Of a stretch of DNA of 9,743 nt, positions 1-7,631 are shown piece after piece. The first letter of the stretch is position 1; the number at the start of each line of letters is the position of its first letter. A program made the position numbers and the translations under genes. The stretch is from Pseudomonadales bacterium (GTDB taxonomy: Bacteria > Pseudomonadota > Gammaproteobacteria > Pseudomonadales > Litorivicinaceae): positions 1 to 9,743 of the forward strand of contig JAAXJV010000182.1 of assembly GCA_012269655.1 (NCBI GenBank), read 5' to 3'. The notes beneath the pieces are model-generated. The model had not been told where the DNA came from. It ran no database searches and worked only from the letters and a program-made list of their open reading frames with translations.

Positions 1-27
1 GAATTAGGGTTAAGTGCAGATAAATAA
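1..27 (+). CDS. Possible 3' tail of an upstream lig-operon gene (partial)
   Basis: Frame 1 reads eight codons (ELGLSADK) and then a TAA at 25-27. This lies 9 nt before the ligJ start, a spacing that fits the packed operon downstream. The other two forward frames close earlier (frame 2) or at about the same place (frame 3), so this reading is plausible but not forced. The tail is too short to identify the protein. By pathway logic, a ring-cleavage dioxygenase subunit or the semialdehyde dehydrogenase could sit here, but that is inference only. Confidence 0.3.
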   Translation, partial: ELGLSADK

Positions 28-31
28 GGAG
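26..31 (+). promoter_or_regulatory. Ribosome binding site of ligJ
   Basis: AAGGAG lies 5 nt before the ATG at 37. It is a near-consensus Shine-Dalgarno site and fixes the ligJ start. No promoter is visible in the 36 nt before ligJ, so transcription probably enters from outside the window. Confidence 0.8.
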
Positions 32-36
32 TTGTC

Positions 37-1059
37 ATGATCATCGATTGCCACGGTCACTACACCACGACGCCGCCGGGTGTTGCTGAATATCGCGAAG
101 CGCAAAAGAGCGCATTGGCGACGGATCCTAGCCATCAGGGAAGCCGCGGCCAGTTCGTCGTGAGCGACGACGAAATCATCGAAAGCATTGAAAAAAATCA
201 GCTCCGACTTCAACAGGAACGCGGCACCGATCTGACGATTTTTTCGCCTCGGGCCAGTTGGATGGGGCATCACATTGGCAATCAATACACCAGTCAGTAC
301 TGGACAGAAAATCAAAACGACTTGATTCGTCGAGTGTGTGATTTATTTCCAAAGAATTTTGCGCCGGTCGCTCAACTGCCGCAGTCGCCGGGTGTGGATC
401 CAGCGCTATCGGTCGGTGAAATTCGCCGAACTGTGGAACAGATGGGCTTTATTGGCATCAACTTAAACCCAGACCCGTCGGGGGGATATTGGAAAGATGC
501 GTCGCTCGCGGATAAGTCGTTTTATCCCATTTACGAGGCGATGGTTGAACTGGATATCCCGGCGATGGTGCACGTGAGTGCGGCCTGTAATGACTGCTTC
601 CATACCACGGGGTCACACTACCTAGGTGCCGATACCACGGGCTTTCAGCAATTGGTTTTCTCGGATGTATTCAAAGACTTCCCAACACTGAAAATCATCA
701 TCCCTCATGGGGGCGGTGCCGTGCCGTACCACTGGGGACGATTCCGCGGGATGCTTCAAGACCAGGGCTATCCCACCATTGAGGAAGCCGCAATGAACAA
801 CATCTACTTCGATACCTGCGTTTACCATCAGCGGGGCATTGATCTGCTCTTGGATATCGTTCCGACCAAAAACATATTGTTTGCGTCTGAAATGATCGGG
901 GCAGTGCGCGGCATCGACCCTCAATCCGGACACTATTACGACGACACGAAACGCTACATCGATGCGTCATCGCTTTCAGATCAAGCAAAGGCTGACATTT
1001 TCAGTGGCAACGCTAAGCGCGTATTCAGTCGTTTAGATTTATCGGCGCTAGAGGGTTAA
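37..1059 (+). CDS. ligJ: 4-oxalomesaconate hydratase (LigJ-type, amidohydrolase superfamily)
   Basis: Hydrates the (3Z)-2-keto-4-carboxy-3-hexenedioate tautomer of oxalomesaconate to 4-carboxy-4-hydroxy-2-oxoadipate (CHA) in the cytoplasmic protocatechuate 4,5-cleavage pathway. The 340-residue protein starts MIIDCHGHYT and spans one amidohydrolase barrel. Visible metal and active-site candidates are H6 and H8 (HxH), H179 in MVHVS, H224 in PHGGG, and E285 in LFASEMIGA. The last stands where most amidohydrolases carry Asp, a substitution known from Sphingobium LigJ, and length and spacing match that enzyme. It differs from the pseudomonad gallate hydratase GalB, which belongs to the unrelated PIG-L family. 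It is the first complete gene of the operon, 3 nt before ligK. The start is supported by a strong AAGGAG. The family call is firm; activity on the gallate-derived intermediate is equally possible. Confidence 0.93.
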   Translation: MIIDCHGHYTTTPPGVAEYREAQKSALATDPSHQGSRGQFVVSDDEIIESIEKNQLRLQQERGTDLTIFSPRASWMGHHIGNQYTSQYWTENQNDLIRRVCDLFPKNFAPVAQLPQSPGVDPALSVGEIRRTVEQMGFIGINLNPDPSGGYWKDASLADKSFYPIYEAMVELDIPAMVHVSAACNDCFHTTGSHYLGADTTGFQQLVFSDVFKDFPTLKIIIPHGGGAVPYHWGRFRGMLQDQGYPTIEEAAMNNIYFDTCVYHQRGIDLLLDIVPTKNILFASEMIGAVRGIDPQSGHYYDDTKRYIDASSLSDQAKADIFSGNAKRVFSRLDLSALEG

Positions 1060-1062
1060 ACG

Positions 1063-1740
1063 ATGTCAAACAATCAAGTAGTACAAAATGTAGAGCGCGT
1101 TGAGCAAGACATCGTGGATGGACTGGCTAAGCTGGGCGTGGCGACTGTGCACGAGGCTCAAGGACGCCGAGGTCTGCTAGCGGACTATATGCGACCCATC
1201 CAGCAAGACGTGGCGGTTGCAGGATCGGCTATCACGATTTCGGGCGCGGCGGGTGATAATTGGATGATGCATGTGGCGATCGAACAGTGTCACCCCGGCG
1301 ATATCATGGTGTTTGCCCCCACATCGCCGTCCAATTTTGGATTTTTCGGTGATTTGTTGGCCACCAGTGCCCAGGTCCGCGGCGTTCGTGGCCTGATTAT
1401 CGAGGGTGGGGTTCGTGACACTCGAATCCTGCGTGAGATGAACTTCCCGGTATGGTCTAAACACGTGTTTGCACAAGGGACCATTAAGGAAACCCTCGGC
1501 AGTGTAAATGTCCCGCTGGTCTGCGCAGACGAGTTGATTCATCCGGGTGACGTCATTGTTGCCGACGATGACGGTGTCTGTGTTGTGCGTCGTGAAGAAG
1601 CCGCTGATGTGCTCGCCAAAGGCAACGCCCGCGAAGCTTTAGAAGAAGAAAAACGTATCCGTCTGGCCAACGGAGAGCTCGGTTTGGACATCTACAACAT
1701 GCGTCCTCGCCTGGCGGAAAAAGGACTCAAATATGTCTGA
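1063..1740 (+). CDS. ligK: 4-carboxy-4-hydroxy-2-oxoadipate aldolase (LigK/ProA, HMG/CHA aldolase)
   Basis: Class II, divalent-metal-dependent aldolase that splits CHA into pyruvate and oxaloacetate, the last step of the 4,5-cleavage route. It can also act on 4-hydroxy-4-methylglutarate and decarboxylate oxaloacetate, as known for the family. The 225 residues match the usual length and form an RraA-like fold. D97 and R118-D119 give the family D-X20-R-D motif (GD at 96-97, GGVRDTR at 115-121), which supplies the pyruvate-binding Arg and the metal-ligand Asp. The C-terminal region [16 protein letters not shown] is typical of CHA aldolases and absent from plain RraA proteins, which argues against an RNase E regulator. 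GAGGG at 1051-1055 lies 7 nt before the ATG. The 3' end overlaps the next gene by 8 nt, so translation is probably coupled. Confidence 0.93.
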   Translation: MSNNQVVQNVERVEQDIVDGLAKLGVATVHEAQGRRGLLADYMRPIQQDVAVAGSAITISGAAGDNWMMHVAIEQCHPGDIMVFAPTSPSNFGFFGDLLATSAQVRGVRGLIIEGGVRDTRILREMNFPVWSKHVFAQGTIKETLGSVNVPLVCADELIHPGDVIVADDDGVCVVRREEAADVLAKGNAREALEEEKRIRLANGELGLDIYNMRPRLAEKGLKYV

Positions 1741-2791
1741 TGGCATTCGCTGCATGTGGATGCGAGGGGGCACCTCCAAAGGCGCCTACTTTTTGGCGGA
1801 TGAGCTGCCTGAAAACCGCGATGAATTTTTGCTCAGCGTGATGGGCTCACCGGATCCCAGGCAGATCGATGGCATGGGGGGTGCAGACCCTTTGACCAGC
1901 AAGGTTGGCGTGATCAAGGCATCGACTCGCCCAGGCGTCGATGTGGACTACTTGTTCTTACAGGTTTTTGTCGATCAAGCGGTGGTGACCGATGCTCAGA
2001 ACTGCGGGAACATTCTCGCAGGCGTCGCGGGATTTGCGATTGAACGGGGTTTGGTTACTGCCCAAGATGGCGAGACCGAAGTCACGGTATACATGGAAAA
2101 CACCGGTCAAAAAGCGGTTCAGAAGGTTCAGACCCCTGCCGGCCAAGTGACTTACTCGGGTAGCGCTCGCATTGATGGTGTGCCTGGAACCGCGGCGCCG
2201 GTTTCAGTGGCTTTTGAGGATACAGCAGGGTCTTCCTGTGGTGCATTGTTGCCGACGGGCAACGTGAAGGACGTGCTGGATGGCGTGGAGTGCACCCTGA
2301 TCGATAACGGCATGCCGGTCGTCGTCCTCTCAGCACAAGCCATGGGCATTACAGGCTCTGAATCACGCGAGGTGTTGGAATCCAATACTGAATTACGCGA
2401 GAGATTAGAATCGATTCGATTACAGGCAGGCCGGCTCATGAATTTGGGTGATGTCACCGAAAAGAGCGTACCTAAAATGAGCATGGTGAGCCCTGCGAAA
2501 GAGGGCGGCTGCATCAGCACACGCACCTTTATCCCGCATCGATGTCACGCTTCAATTGGCGTGCTCGGTGCAGTTAGTGTAGCAACGGCTTGTTTGCTTG
2601 CAGGTTCACCGGCGGCCGGATTGGCTAACATCCCAGAGGGCGATGAAAAGACGCTCTCGGTAGAGCATCCCAGCGGTGAAATGACAGTGATTGCCACAAT
2701 GCGAGACGGCCAAGTACACCGTGCCGCCATACTAAGAACGGCCCGCAAACTGATGGACGGGCTTATTTTTCCTCATGATGGAGTTTGTTAA
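1733..2791 (+). CDS. galD: 4-oxalomesaconate tautomerase (GalD/LigU-type, PrpF family)
   Basis: Isomerises 4-oxalomesaconate. LigU of Sphingobium makes the (3Z)-2-keto-4-carboxy-3-hexenedioate that LigJ hydrates; GalD of Pseudomonas putida does the equivalent keto-enol step in gallate breakdown. The 352-residue protein has the two-lobed PrpF/DapF layout: [10 protein letters not shown] near residues 8-17, [13 protein letters not shown] at 49-61 with the candidate base K57, and DAQNCGN at 87-93 with C91. A Gly/Ala-rich segment near 275-295 follows HRCHASIGV. The start overlaps ligK by 8 nt in another frame, with AAGGA at 1721-1725 spaced 7 nt from the ATG. PrpF proper (2-methylaconitate isomerase) is the main alternative, but no methylcitrate genes are nearby and the lig context decides. 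The family call is firm; the choice between the names galD and ligU is a convention. Confidence 0.88.
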   Translation: MSDGIRCMWMRGGTSKGAYFLADELPENRDEFLLSVMGSPDPRQIDGMGGADPLTSKVGVIKASTRPGVDVDYLFLQVFVDQAVVTDAQNCGNILAGVAGFAIERGLVTAQDGETEVTVYMENTGQKAVQKVQTPAGQVTYSGSARIDGVPGTAAPVSVAFEDTAGSSCGALLPTGNVKDVLDGVECTLIDNGMPVVVLSAQAMGITGSESREVLESNTELRERLESIRLQAGRLMNLGDVTEKSVPKMSMVSPAKEGGCISTRTFIPHRCHASIGVLGAVSVATACLLAGSPAAGLANIPEGDEKTLSVEHPSGEMTVIATMRDGQVHRAAILRTARKLMDGLIFPHDGVC

Positions 2792-3666
2792 TGGATCCGG
2801 ATTATCTGCCTTTTCATGCGTCTCCCAAGAAACCAGACTTTCAGCCGCCGGCGGGTGCGGTAGATGCCCACTGTCATGTTTTCGGGCCTGCGGCTGAGTT
2901 TCCCTATCATCCAAAGCGCAAATACACACCCTGTGATGCTTCCAAATCACAATTGTTTGCTCTGCGTGATTACCTAGGGTTCGAACGCAATGTCATCGTT
3001 CAGGCGAGCTGCCATGGCACAGACAATGCCGCACTTGAAGACGCGTTAATTGCCGCTGGGGACCTAGCGCGCGGCGTGGCGGTTCTGTCACCGGATGTGA
3101 CCGATGCCGAGCTTCAGCGCCTGCACGCCGCTGGCGTCCGCGGCACGCGTTTCAACTTTGTGAAACGGCTTGTCGATTCAACGCCACGCGAGGTGTTTTA
3201 CGCGTTAGCCGAGCGAGTCAAAGCCCTTGGGTGGCACATCGTTGTGTATTTCGAGGCACCAGACCTTGAAGACTTACGTCCATTTCTCGCGGACTTAGCT
3301 CAAGAACAGGTCGTGGTGGTTGACCACATGGGCCGTCCCGACGTTGGCTTGGGCGTAGATAGCGCCGAGTTTGATGCCTTTGTTCAACTGATGACGGATA
3401 ACCCGAACATCTGGACCAAGGTGAGCTGTCCAGAGCGCCTGACGCAGACGGCTCCGGATTACAGCGATGTCGTGCCTTTTGCAAAGCGCTTGGTCGAACA
3501 GTTTTCTGATCGAGTGCTATGGGGAACAGATTGGCCACATCCCAACATGAAAAGCCATACCCCCGACGATGGAGCCTTGGTCGATGTCATTCCACAAATC
3601 GCGACAACGCCCGAGCTTCAGCAAGCCTTGTTAGTCGATAACCCCATGCGTCTTTACTGGGACTGA
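2791..3666 (+). CDS. ligI: 2-pyrone-4,6-dicarboxylate lactonase (LigI)
   Basis: Hydrolyses 2-pyrone-4,6-dicarboxylate (PDC) to 4-oxalomesaconate. The 291-residue protein is an amidohydrolase-superfamily member of the COG3618 type, a group whose LigI member is known to work without a divalent metal. H27 and H29 form the HxH in VDAHCHVFGP, H179 is in VVDHMGRPD, and D247 is in LWGTDWPHP, at the spacing known for Sphingobium LigI. The ATG at 2791 is chosen because GGAG at 2780-2783 sits 7 nt upstream and the codon overlaps the preceding TAA by one base. An in-frame TTG two codons earlier is possible but has poorer spacing. The presence of LigI shows that the pathway passes through PDC, as after LigAB/LigC or direct gallate cleavage. 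The stop overlaps the next start. Confidence 0.94.
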   Translation: MDPDYLPFHASPKKPDFQPPAGAVDAHCHVFGPAAEFPYHPKRKYTPCDASKSQLFALRDYLGFERNVIVQASCHGTDNAALEDALIAAGDLARGVAVLSPDVTDAELQRLHAAGVRGTRFNFVKRLVDSTPREVFYALAERVKALGWHIVVYFEAPDLEDLRPFLADLAQEQVVVVDHMGRPDVGLGVDSAEFDAFVQLMTDNPNIWTKVSCPERLTQTAPDYSDVVPFAKRLVEQFSDRVLWGTDWPHPNMKSHTPDDGALVDVIPQIATTPELQQALLVDNPMRLYWD

Positions 3667-4667
3667 TGATGAGAAAACTCACGATTGCTGGCTACGAAGT
3701 TAACCGCATTGGATACGGTTGTATGGGGTTGTCGCAGGCCTATGAGCCCTGCGATGAGACGCAGGGAATCGATACGCTCAATGCCGTACTCGATATGGGC
3801 TATAACCATTTGGATACGGCGGCGCTGTACGGTTTTGGCGCCAATGAAAATCTGCTGAGAAAAGCAGTCGGCCATCGTCGTAACGAGTATCATTTGGCCT
3901 CCAAATGCGGTTTGTTTAAGAACGCGGAAGGTAAGCGGGAAATCAATGGCCGACCCGAGGTGTTAAAGCAGACCTGCGATGACAGTCTTTCACGTCTCGG
4001 TGTGGAACACATTGATTTGTATTATCTGCACCGAAAAGACCCCAACGTTCCGATCGAAGAAAGCCTTGGCGCCCTGATTGAGCTTAAAGATGCCGGAAAA
4101 ATCGGTGCCATTGGCTTGTCCGAAGTAGCGCCTGATACCTTGCAGCGTGCGCTGGACATGACGCCCATTGCAGCGCTGCAATCGGAGTATTCGTTGTGGT
4201 CGCGCCTTCCTGAAGAGGGCGTAATGGATTTGTGTCGCCAACATAACATTGCGTTGGTGGCGTATTCGCCCGTGGCTCGTGGACTATTGGGCGGTGCCCT
4301 GCGTGATATGGATAGCCTGGCATCAAACGATCTTCGACATACCATGCCTCGATTCCAGGCTGGGAATTTTGAAGCGAATTTAGAACGAGTCGATGCGCTG
4401 GGACGTTATGCGGCGAGTTTGGGCATGAGTTTAGCTCAAGCGAGTCTGGCCTGGTTGCTCGCGCAGGCCCCATTTATCCTGCCCATACCGGGTACCCGCT
4501 TTGAGGCGCGAGCGCTTGAAAATCTGCAGGCTTTAGACGTCGAACTTACGCCTGAACAAGTCGAGAAGATCGGTGAATTGGTCTCGCCAAATAACATTGC
4601 TGGCGAGCGCTACAATCCAGCGATCATGCGTGAAGTGGATGCCGAAAAATGGCGTTGGACCACCTAG
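3666..4667 (+). CDS. Aldo/keto reductase, last gene of the lig operon, substrate unknown
   Basis: NADPH-type aldo/keto reductase of 333 residues, soluble and cytoplasmic. The catalytic tetrad is visible as D50, Y55, K80 and H122 (HLDTAALYG, LASKCG, YYLHRKDP). The cofactor segment IPGTRFEARALENLQA near 274-289 fits NADP(H) binding. The TGATG junction overlaps the ligI stop by one base. A second ATG at 3669 has better spacing from GGGA at 3659-3662, so the true start may be one codon later. The overlap indicates co-transcription with the lig genes, yet no AKR belongs to the textbook 4,5-cleavage pathway. It might handle the semialdehyde intermediate in place of LigC, detoxify aromatic aldehydes, or be a general reductase carried along. 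Its stop codon overlaps the pobA stop on the other strand. Confidence 0.88.
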   Translation: MMRKLTIAGYEVNRIGYGCMGLSQAYEPCDETQGIDTLNAVLDMGYNHLDTAALYGFGANENLLRKAVGHRRNEYHLASKCGLFKNAEGKREINGRPEVLKQTCDDSLSRLGVEHIDLYYLHRKDPNVPIEESLGALIELKDAGKIGAIGLSEVAPDTLQRALDMTPIAALQSEYSLWSRLPEEGVMDLCRQHNIALVAYSPVARGLLGGALRDMDSLASNDLRHTMPRFQAGNFEANLERVDALGRYAASLGMSLAQASLAWLLAQAPFILPIPGTRFEARALENLQALDVELTPEQVEKIGELVSPNNIAGERYNPAIMREVDAEKWRWTT

Positions 4668-5848
4668 AAGGGCAGTCCAATATAGTTTTCCGCTAATTCT
4701 TGCCGGGCAGTTTCTGATTTAGCCAAGTGATGCAGGGCGGTAGGCTGCATGCGCTGGGTAAACGCATCGTCCTCTGGAAATTGGTGTAGCAGGGTGGTCA
4801 TGCTCCAGCTAAAGCGCATGGCCTGCCAAACCCGAGCTAAGGCCCGATCGCTGTACCCGTCCAGCTTTTCTTCAGATTGGTTGTGATAATAGTCAATCAA
4901 TCCCTCAACCAGATAATGCACGTCAGACGCGGCTAGATTTAAGCCCTTAGCCCCGGTGGGTGGAACAATATGGGATGCATCGCCACACAAGAATAAGCTT
5001 TGATAGCGCATCGGTTCAGATACAAAGCTGCGTAACGGCGCAATCGATTTTTCGATGCTGGGCCCGGTGACCATCCGGTCTGCAACGGCCGACGGTAAAC
5101 GCTTCTTCAGTTCGGCCCAAAACGCATCGTCAGACCAATCTTCAACGGTATCGGTCAAAGGAACTTGAATGTAATAGCGTGACAACATGGGATTACGCAT
5201 TGAAGCCAATGCGAAACCTCGCTCCGAATGTGCATAGATAAGTTCTTCATCACAGGGAGGGGTTTCGGACAAGATCCCTAACCACCCAAAGGGATAAACC
5301 TTTTCAAACTCTTTTCTGACCGACTTGGGGATGGTCTGGCGTGACACGCCATGGAAGCCGTCACATCCGACAACAAAGTCGCATCGAATCTCCTTTGATT
5401 GACCTTCATGCTCAAAACAAACGCGGCTTTGAGGCTGATCCAAATCTAGGATTTGCACCTCACTGACTTCATGAAAACGTGGCGTGCCCATCTCATCTTG
5501 AGCATCGTAAAGGTCTTTTGTGACTTCGGTTTGACCGTAGACCATCACGGACGCACCGGTCAGCTCTTTGAAGTTGATGCGGATTTGTAAATCGTTCTGT
5601 GACAGCAGGCAGCCTTCGTGGACATGGCCCTCGCGGTGCATACGATCACTGACACCCGCCTGTTCGAGCAATTGTACGGTTCCTCGCTCCAATACCCCTG
5701 CCCGAATACGAGAAAGTACGTGTTCTTTGCTGGATCTTTCTATGATCGCGGTTTTTATTCCAGCTTTGTTGAGCAGTTGAGATAACAGCAACCCCGAAGG
5801 GCCTGCTCCAACAATCGCGATCTGGGTGTCTACCTGTATTGGCTGCAT
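4664..5848 (-). CDS. pobA: 4-hydroxybenzoate 3-monooxygenase (p-hydroxybenzoate hydroxylase)
   Basis: FAD flavoprotein that hydroxylates 4-hydroxybenzoate to protocatechuate using NAD(P)H and O2. From the ATG at 5848 the protein is 394 residues, the same length as the Pseudomonas fluorescens enzyme. Motifs are GAGPSG (14-19), the DG motif GCDGFHG (161-167) and the GD motif CGDASHIVPPTGAKG (288-302). Residues equivalent to the P. fluorescens substrate and proton-relay set are present: Y205, S216, R218, R224, Y226, P297 and Y389, plus R47 and R49. The match is close along its length, with a slightly shorter C-terminus. A TTG at 5893 would add 15 residues (MTLKYKNNQ...) not expected in the family, so ATG 5848 is preferred although its ribosome site is weak. 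It is divergent from an AraC-type regulator, the arrangement known for pobA/pobC in pseudomonads. Confidence 0.95.
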   Translation of the reverse strand: MQPIQVDTQIAIVGAGPSGLLLSQLLNKAGIKTAIIERSSKEHVLSRIRAGVLERGTVQLLEQAGVSDRMHREGHVHEGCLLSQNDLQIRINFKELTGASVMVYGQTEVTKDLYDAQDEMGTPRFHEVSEVQILDLDQPQSRVCFEHEGQSKEIRCDFVVGCDGFHGVSRQTIPKSVRKEFEKVYPFGWLGILSETPPCDEELIYAHSERGFALASMRNPMLSRYYIQVPLTDTVEDWSDDAFWAELKKRLPSAVADRMVTGPSIEKSIAPLRSFVSEPMRYQSLFLCGDASHIVPPTGAKGLNLAASDVHYLVEGLIDYYHNQSEEKLDGYSDRALARVWQAMRFSWSMTTLLHQFPEDDAFTQRMQPTALHHLAKSETARQELAENYIGLPF

Positions 5849-5929
5849 GATGAGGCCTATGTTCTTTTGATTATTTTTGTACTTTAAGGTCAAATGAGCC
5901 GGAATAAATCCGAAAATAATGGTTAAAGA
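5849..5929. promoter_or_regulatory. pobA / AraC-regulator divergent control region
   Basis: This 81-nt AT-rich gap must carry both divergent promoters and probably the regulator's binding site. Visible elements are an 8-bp inverted repeat (ATTATTTT at 5870-5877 with AAAATAAT at 5913-5920), CTTTAA at 5882-5887 facing TTAAAG at 5923-5928, and the small dyad CGGA-ATAAA-TCCG in between. On the pobA strand a TTGACC (-35-like, 5888-5893) is present, but no convincing -10 lies at the standard distance, which fits an activator-dependent promoter. The region is certain by position; the individual elements are weak. Confidence 0.55.
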
Positions 5930-6784
5930 TTGGACAATTCTGTCAAGGCGCCTGGATTTTCTTTATTTGGCGAACACTCGGCGCTGCCCGGTGCTCTGCA
6001 TGTTGAGCGTTTGTCGGTACGTGCTCCTTTGACCGAATGGGCCATCCAGCCGCATCGGCATCCTGACCTGTTTCAGATCATTGTCATCTTTTCGGGTTCG
6101 GCTTTAGTAACCTTGGGCGCCGAGCTCACGCGCCTGACAGCCAATCAGGGCGTTTGGCTTCCTCCGAATATTATTCACGGCTTTCAATTCGAACCCAGCA
6201 CTGATGGTTTGGTGATCTCTCTGGCGCGCTCATTTTGTCCAGAAGACATTGACCCGCAGGCCAAACTGTCCGCCTGGAGTGGGACGTTTGACTCCCTTTG
6301 CTTGGACTGGTTTCGTAATCTTGAAAATCAGTACCAGCAGGCTCATCGATTCCAAGAGCGTTTGTTGACGCATCTGGCCGCCATGACCTTTTGGCATCTT
6401 GCGCCCAGTTTACAATTACAGTCCACCACCGCCGTCCAACGAGACTTTGAACGCTTTGATGATTTGTTGCGCTCGAACATGACTCAGCCGATTCGTTTGC
6501 CGGAGATTTCAGCCCAATTGGGGTACTCATTGTCGCGCTTACACCGCTTGTGTAAGGCGGTCACTGGATTGGCGCCGGCTCAATATGTTGAGCGGCTAAG
6601 GCTCGATGAGGCACGCCGACTGCTAGCATTCACCCAACTGAGGATTAACGCGGTCGCTTCGGTTGTGGGCTACCCAGATCCCGCTCACTTTGCCCGAGTA
6701 TTTCGTCGAGTACTCGGCCAGACGCCAAAGCAATACCGCCAAAAATTTAGTACCCATCACTCTGAGCATGCCCAAATTCAGTGA
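5930..6784 (+). CDS. AraC-family transcriptional regulator, probable pobA activator (PobC/PobR-like)
   Basis: DNA-binding regulator of 284 residues. The N-terminal half is a cupin-like effector domain (about 35-100), with HRHPDLFQIIVIFSGSA and WLPPNIIHGF as the recognisable core. The C-terminal half is the double helix-turn-helix of the AraC/XylS family: first helix pair about 188-213 (LPEISAQLGYSLSRLHRLCK), second about 237-262, followed by GQTPKQYR. AraC-type proteins with this layout activate pobA in response to 4-hydroxybenzoate in pseudomonads, and divergence from pobA supports the same role. No ATG is available near the N-terminus. TTG at 5930 follows an in-frame TAA at 5924-5926 and is the best start, with only a poor ribosome site, so low expression is expected. 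The 3' end overlaps the convergent LysR gene by 38 nt. Confidence 0.87.
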   Translation: MDNSVKAPGFSLFGEHSALPGALHVERLSVRAPLTEWAIQPHRHPDLFQIIVIFSGSALVTLGAELTRLTANQGVWLPPNIIHGFQFEPSTDGLVISLARSFCPEDIDPQAKLSAWSGTFDSLCLDWFRNLENQYQQAHRFQERLLTHLAAMTFWHLAPSLQLQSTTAVQRDFERFDDLLRSNMTQPIRLPEISAQLGYSLSRLHRLCKAVTGLAPAQYVERLRLDEARRLLAFTQLRINAVASVVGYPDPAHFARVFRRVLGQTPKQYRQKFSTHHSEHAQIQ

Positions 6785-7631
6785 TCGCATCGGTTAGCGT
6801 GCGAGGAAGAGAGCCCGTACTCCACAAGGCCAACTCATAAGGCCGCGTTGGATAATCAATCAATTCTAAGGCGTGCGAAGCGTCTATTAACCCTGTGGCG
6901 ATAGATAGCGCATGCGGGAGCCAACAGGCATAAGCCGAGTCTCGAAGCAGTTGCATAAGTGACGTCAAGCTGCCGGTGAACCGAAGGTGAGTCTCCAGCT
7001 CTAACGCTTCAGGTTGCAACTGAAATGCAAATCCGGCATCGGCACCGGCCATCAACCAACCTTGCTTGGGCAAATCGGTAATATGACAGCGAGTTTGGCC
7101 ATACAGAGGATGTTGCTTACCGACGAACACCGACACACGATCTTGATAGACCGGTGTTGAGTGGAGTTGCGAGTGATCAAGGCTCAAAAAACGAGGACCT
7201 AACAGCAGATCCAACTCACCTTCTTTCAACAATGGCACCAATGTTGAGGCGCTCGCAGCCCGCAGATGGAGTTGCCCGGCATAGGCCTGGTTCATTGACG
7301 TAATCATTTGGGGACCATGCGCCAGTTCCCATAAGGGGTCGATCCCTACTTGAATTTCGGTTCTGTGTTTTGCCCGCCACTGCTCAGAAACACGCTGGGC
7401 CAAGCGAGTTTCTCGTAGAATTTTTTCACCCAGTTGCCCAAGCTCTGCGCCCAGCTCGGTTGGGATCACGCCATGGCGCGTTCGGTTGAGCAGGGCGCCG
7501 CCAGCCTGATGCTCCAGTACCTGAAGGCTCCTGGACAAGGCCGGTTGACTGAGGTTCAAAAGATCACTGGCTCGGGTAATTGAGCCCGCGTTGATGACCA
7601 CGGCAAGCTGACGTAAATGATTTGGATTCAT
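6747..7631 (-). CDS. LysR-family transcriptional regulator, probable mobA regulator
   Basis: A 294-residue protein with the standard LysR layout. The winged helix-turn-helix occupies about residues 1-60 (MNPNHLRQLAVVINAGSITR, then ASDLLNLSQPALSRSLQVLE), followed by a linker helix and a periplasmic-binding-protein-like effector domain from about 90 to the end. Its ATG at 7631 has no clear Shine-Dalgarno. It is divergent from mobA, the usual place for a LysR protein that controls its neighbour, so 3-hydroxybenzoate or protocatechuate is the likely effector (inference). LysR proteins also control lig/gal operons elsewhere (LigR, GalR), so control of the operon at 37-4667 is an alternative or additional role. 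The 3' end runs into the AraC gene on the other strand. Confidence 0.87.
   Translation of the reverse strand: MNPNHLRQLAVVINAGSITRASDLLNLSQPALSRSLQVLEHQAGGALLNRTRHGVIPTELGAELGQLGEKILRETRLAQRVSEQWRAKHRTEIQVGIDPLWELAHGPQMITSMNQAYAGQLHLRAASASTLVPLLKEGELDLLLGPRFLSLDHSQLHSTPVYQDRVSVFVGKQHPLYGQTRCHITDLPKQGWLMAGADAGFAFQLQPEALELETHLRFTGSLTSLMQLLRDSAYACWLPHALSIATGLIDASHALELIDYPTRPYELALWSTGSLPRTLTDAITEFGHAQSDGY

Noticed and set aside
622..988. Minus-strand open frames inside ligJ, and similar frames inside the other genes
   Set aside because: They lie opposite or out of frame with confidently assigned genes and show no recognisable domain or ribosome site.
1063..1740. RraA (RNase E inhibitor) or a methyltransferase-like annotation for ligK
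   Set aside because: The D-X20-R-D motif is shared with RraA, but the CHA-aldolase C-terminal extension and the lig neighbours decide for aldolase.
1733..2791. PrpF, 2-methylaconitate isomerase of the methylcitrate cycle
   Set aside because: Same family, but there are no prpB/prpC/acnD genes around and the gene sits between ligK and ligI.
5849..5893. N-terminal extension of PobA from the TTG at 5893
   Set aside because: It adds 15 residues ahead of the conserved start, while the ATG at 5848 gives exactly the family length of 394.
5888..5911. A full sigma-70 promoter for pobA built on TTGACC
   Set aside because: No acceptable -10 hexamer lies 16-18 nt away on the pobA strand, so only the control region as a whole is reported.
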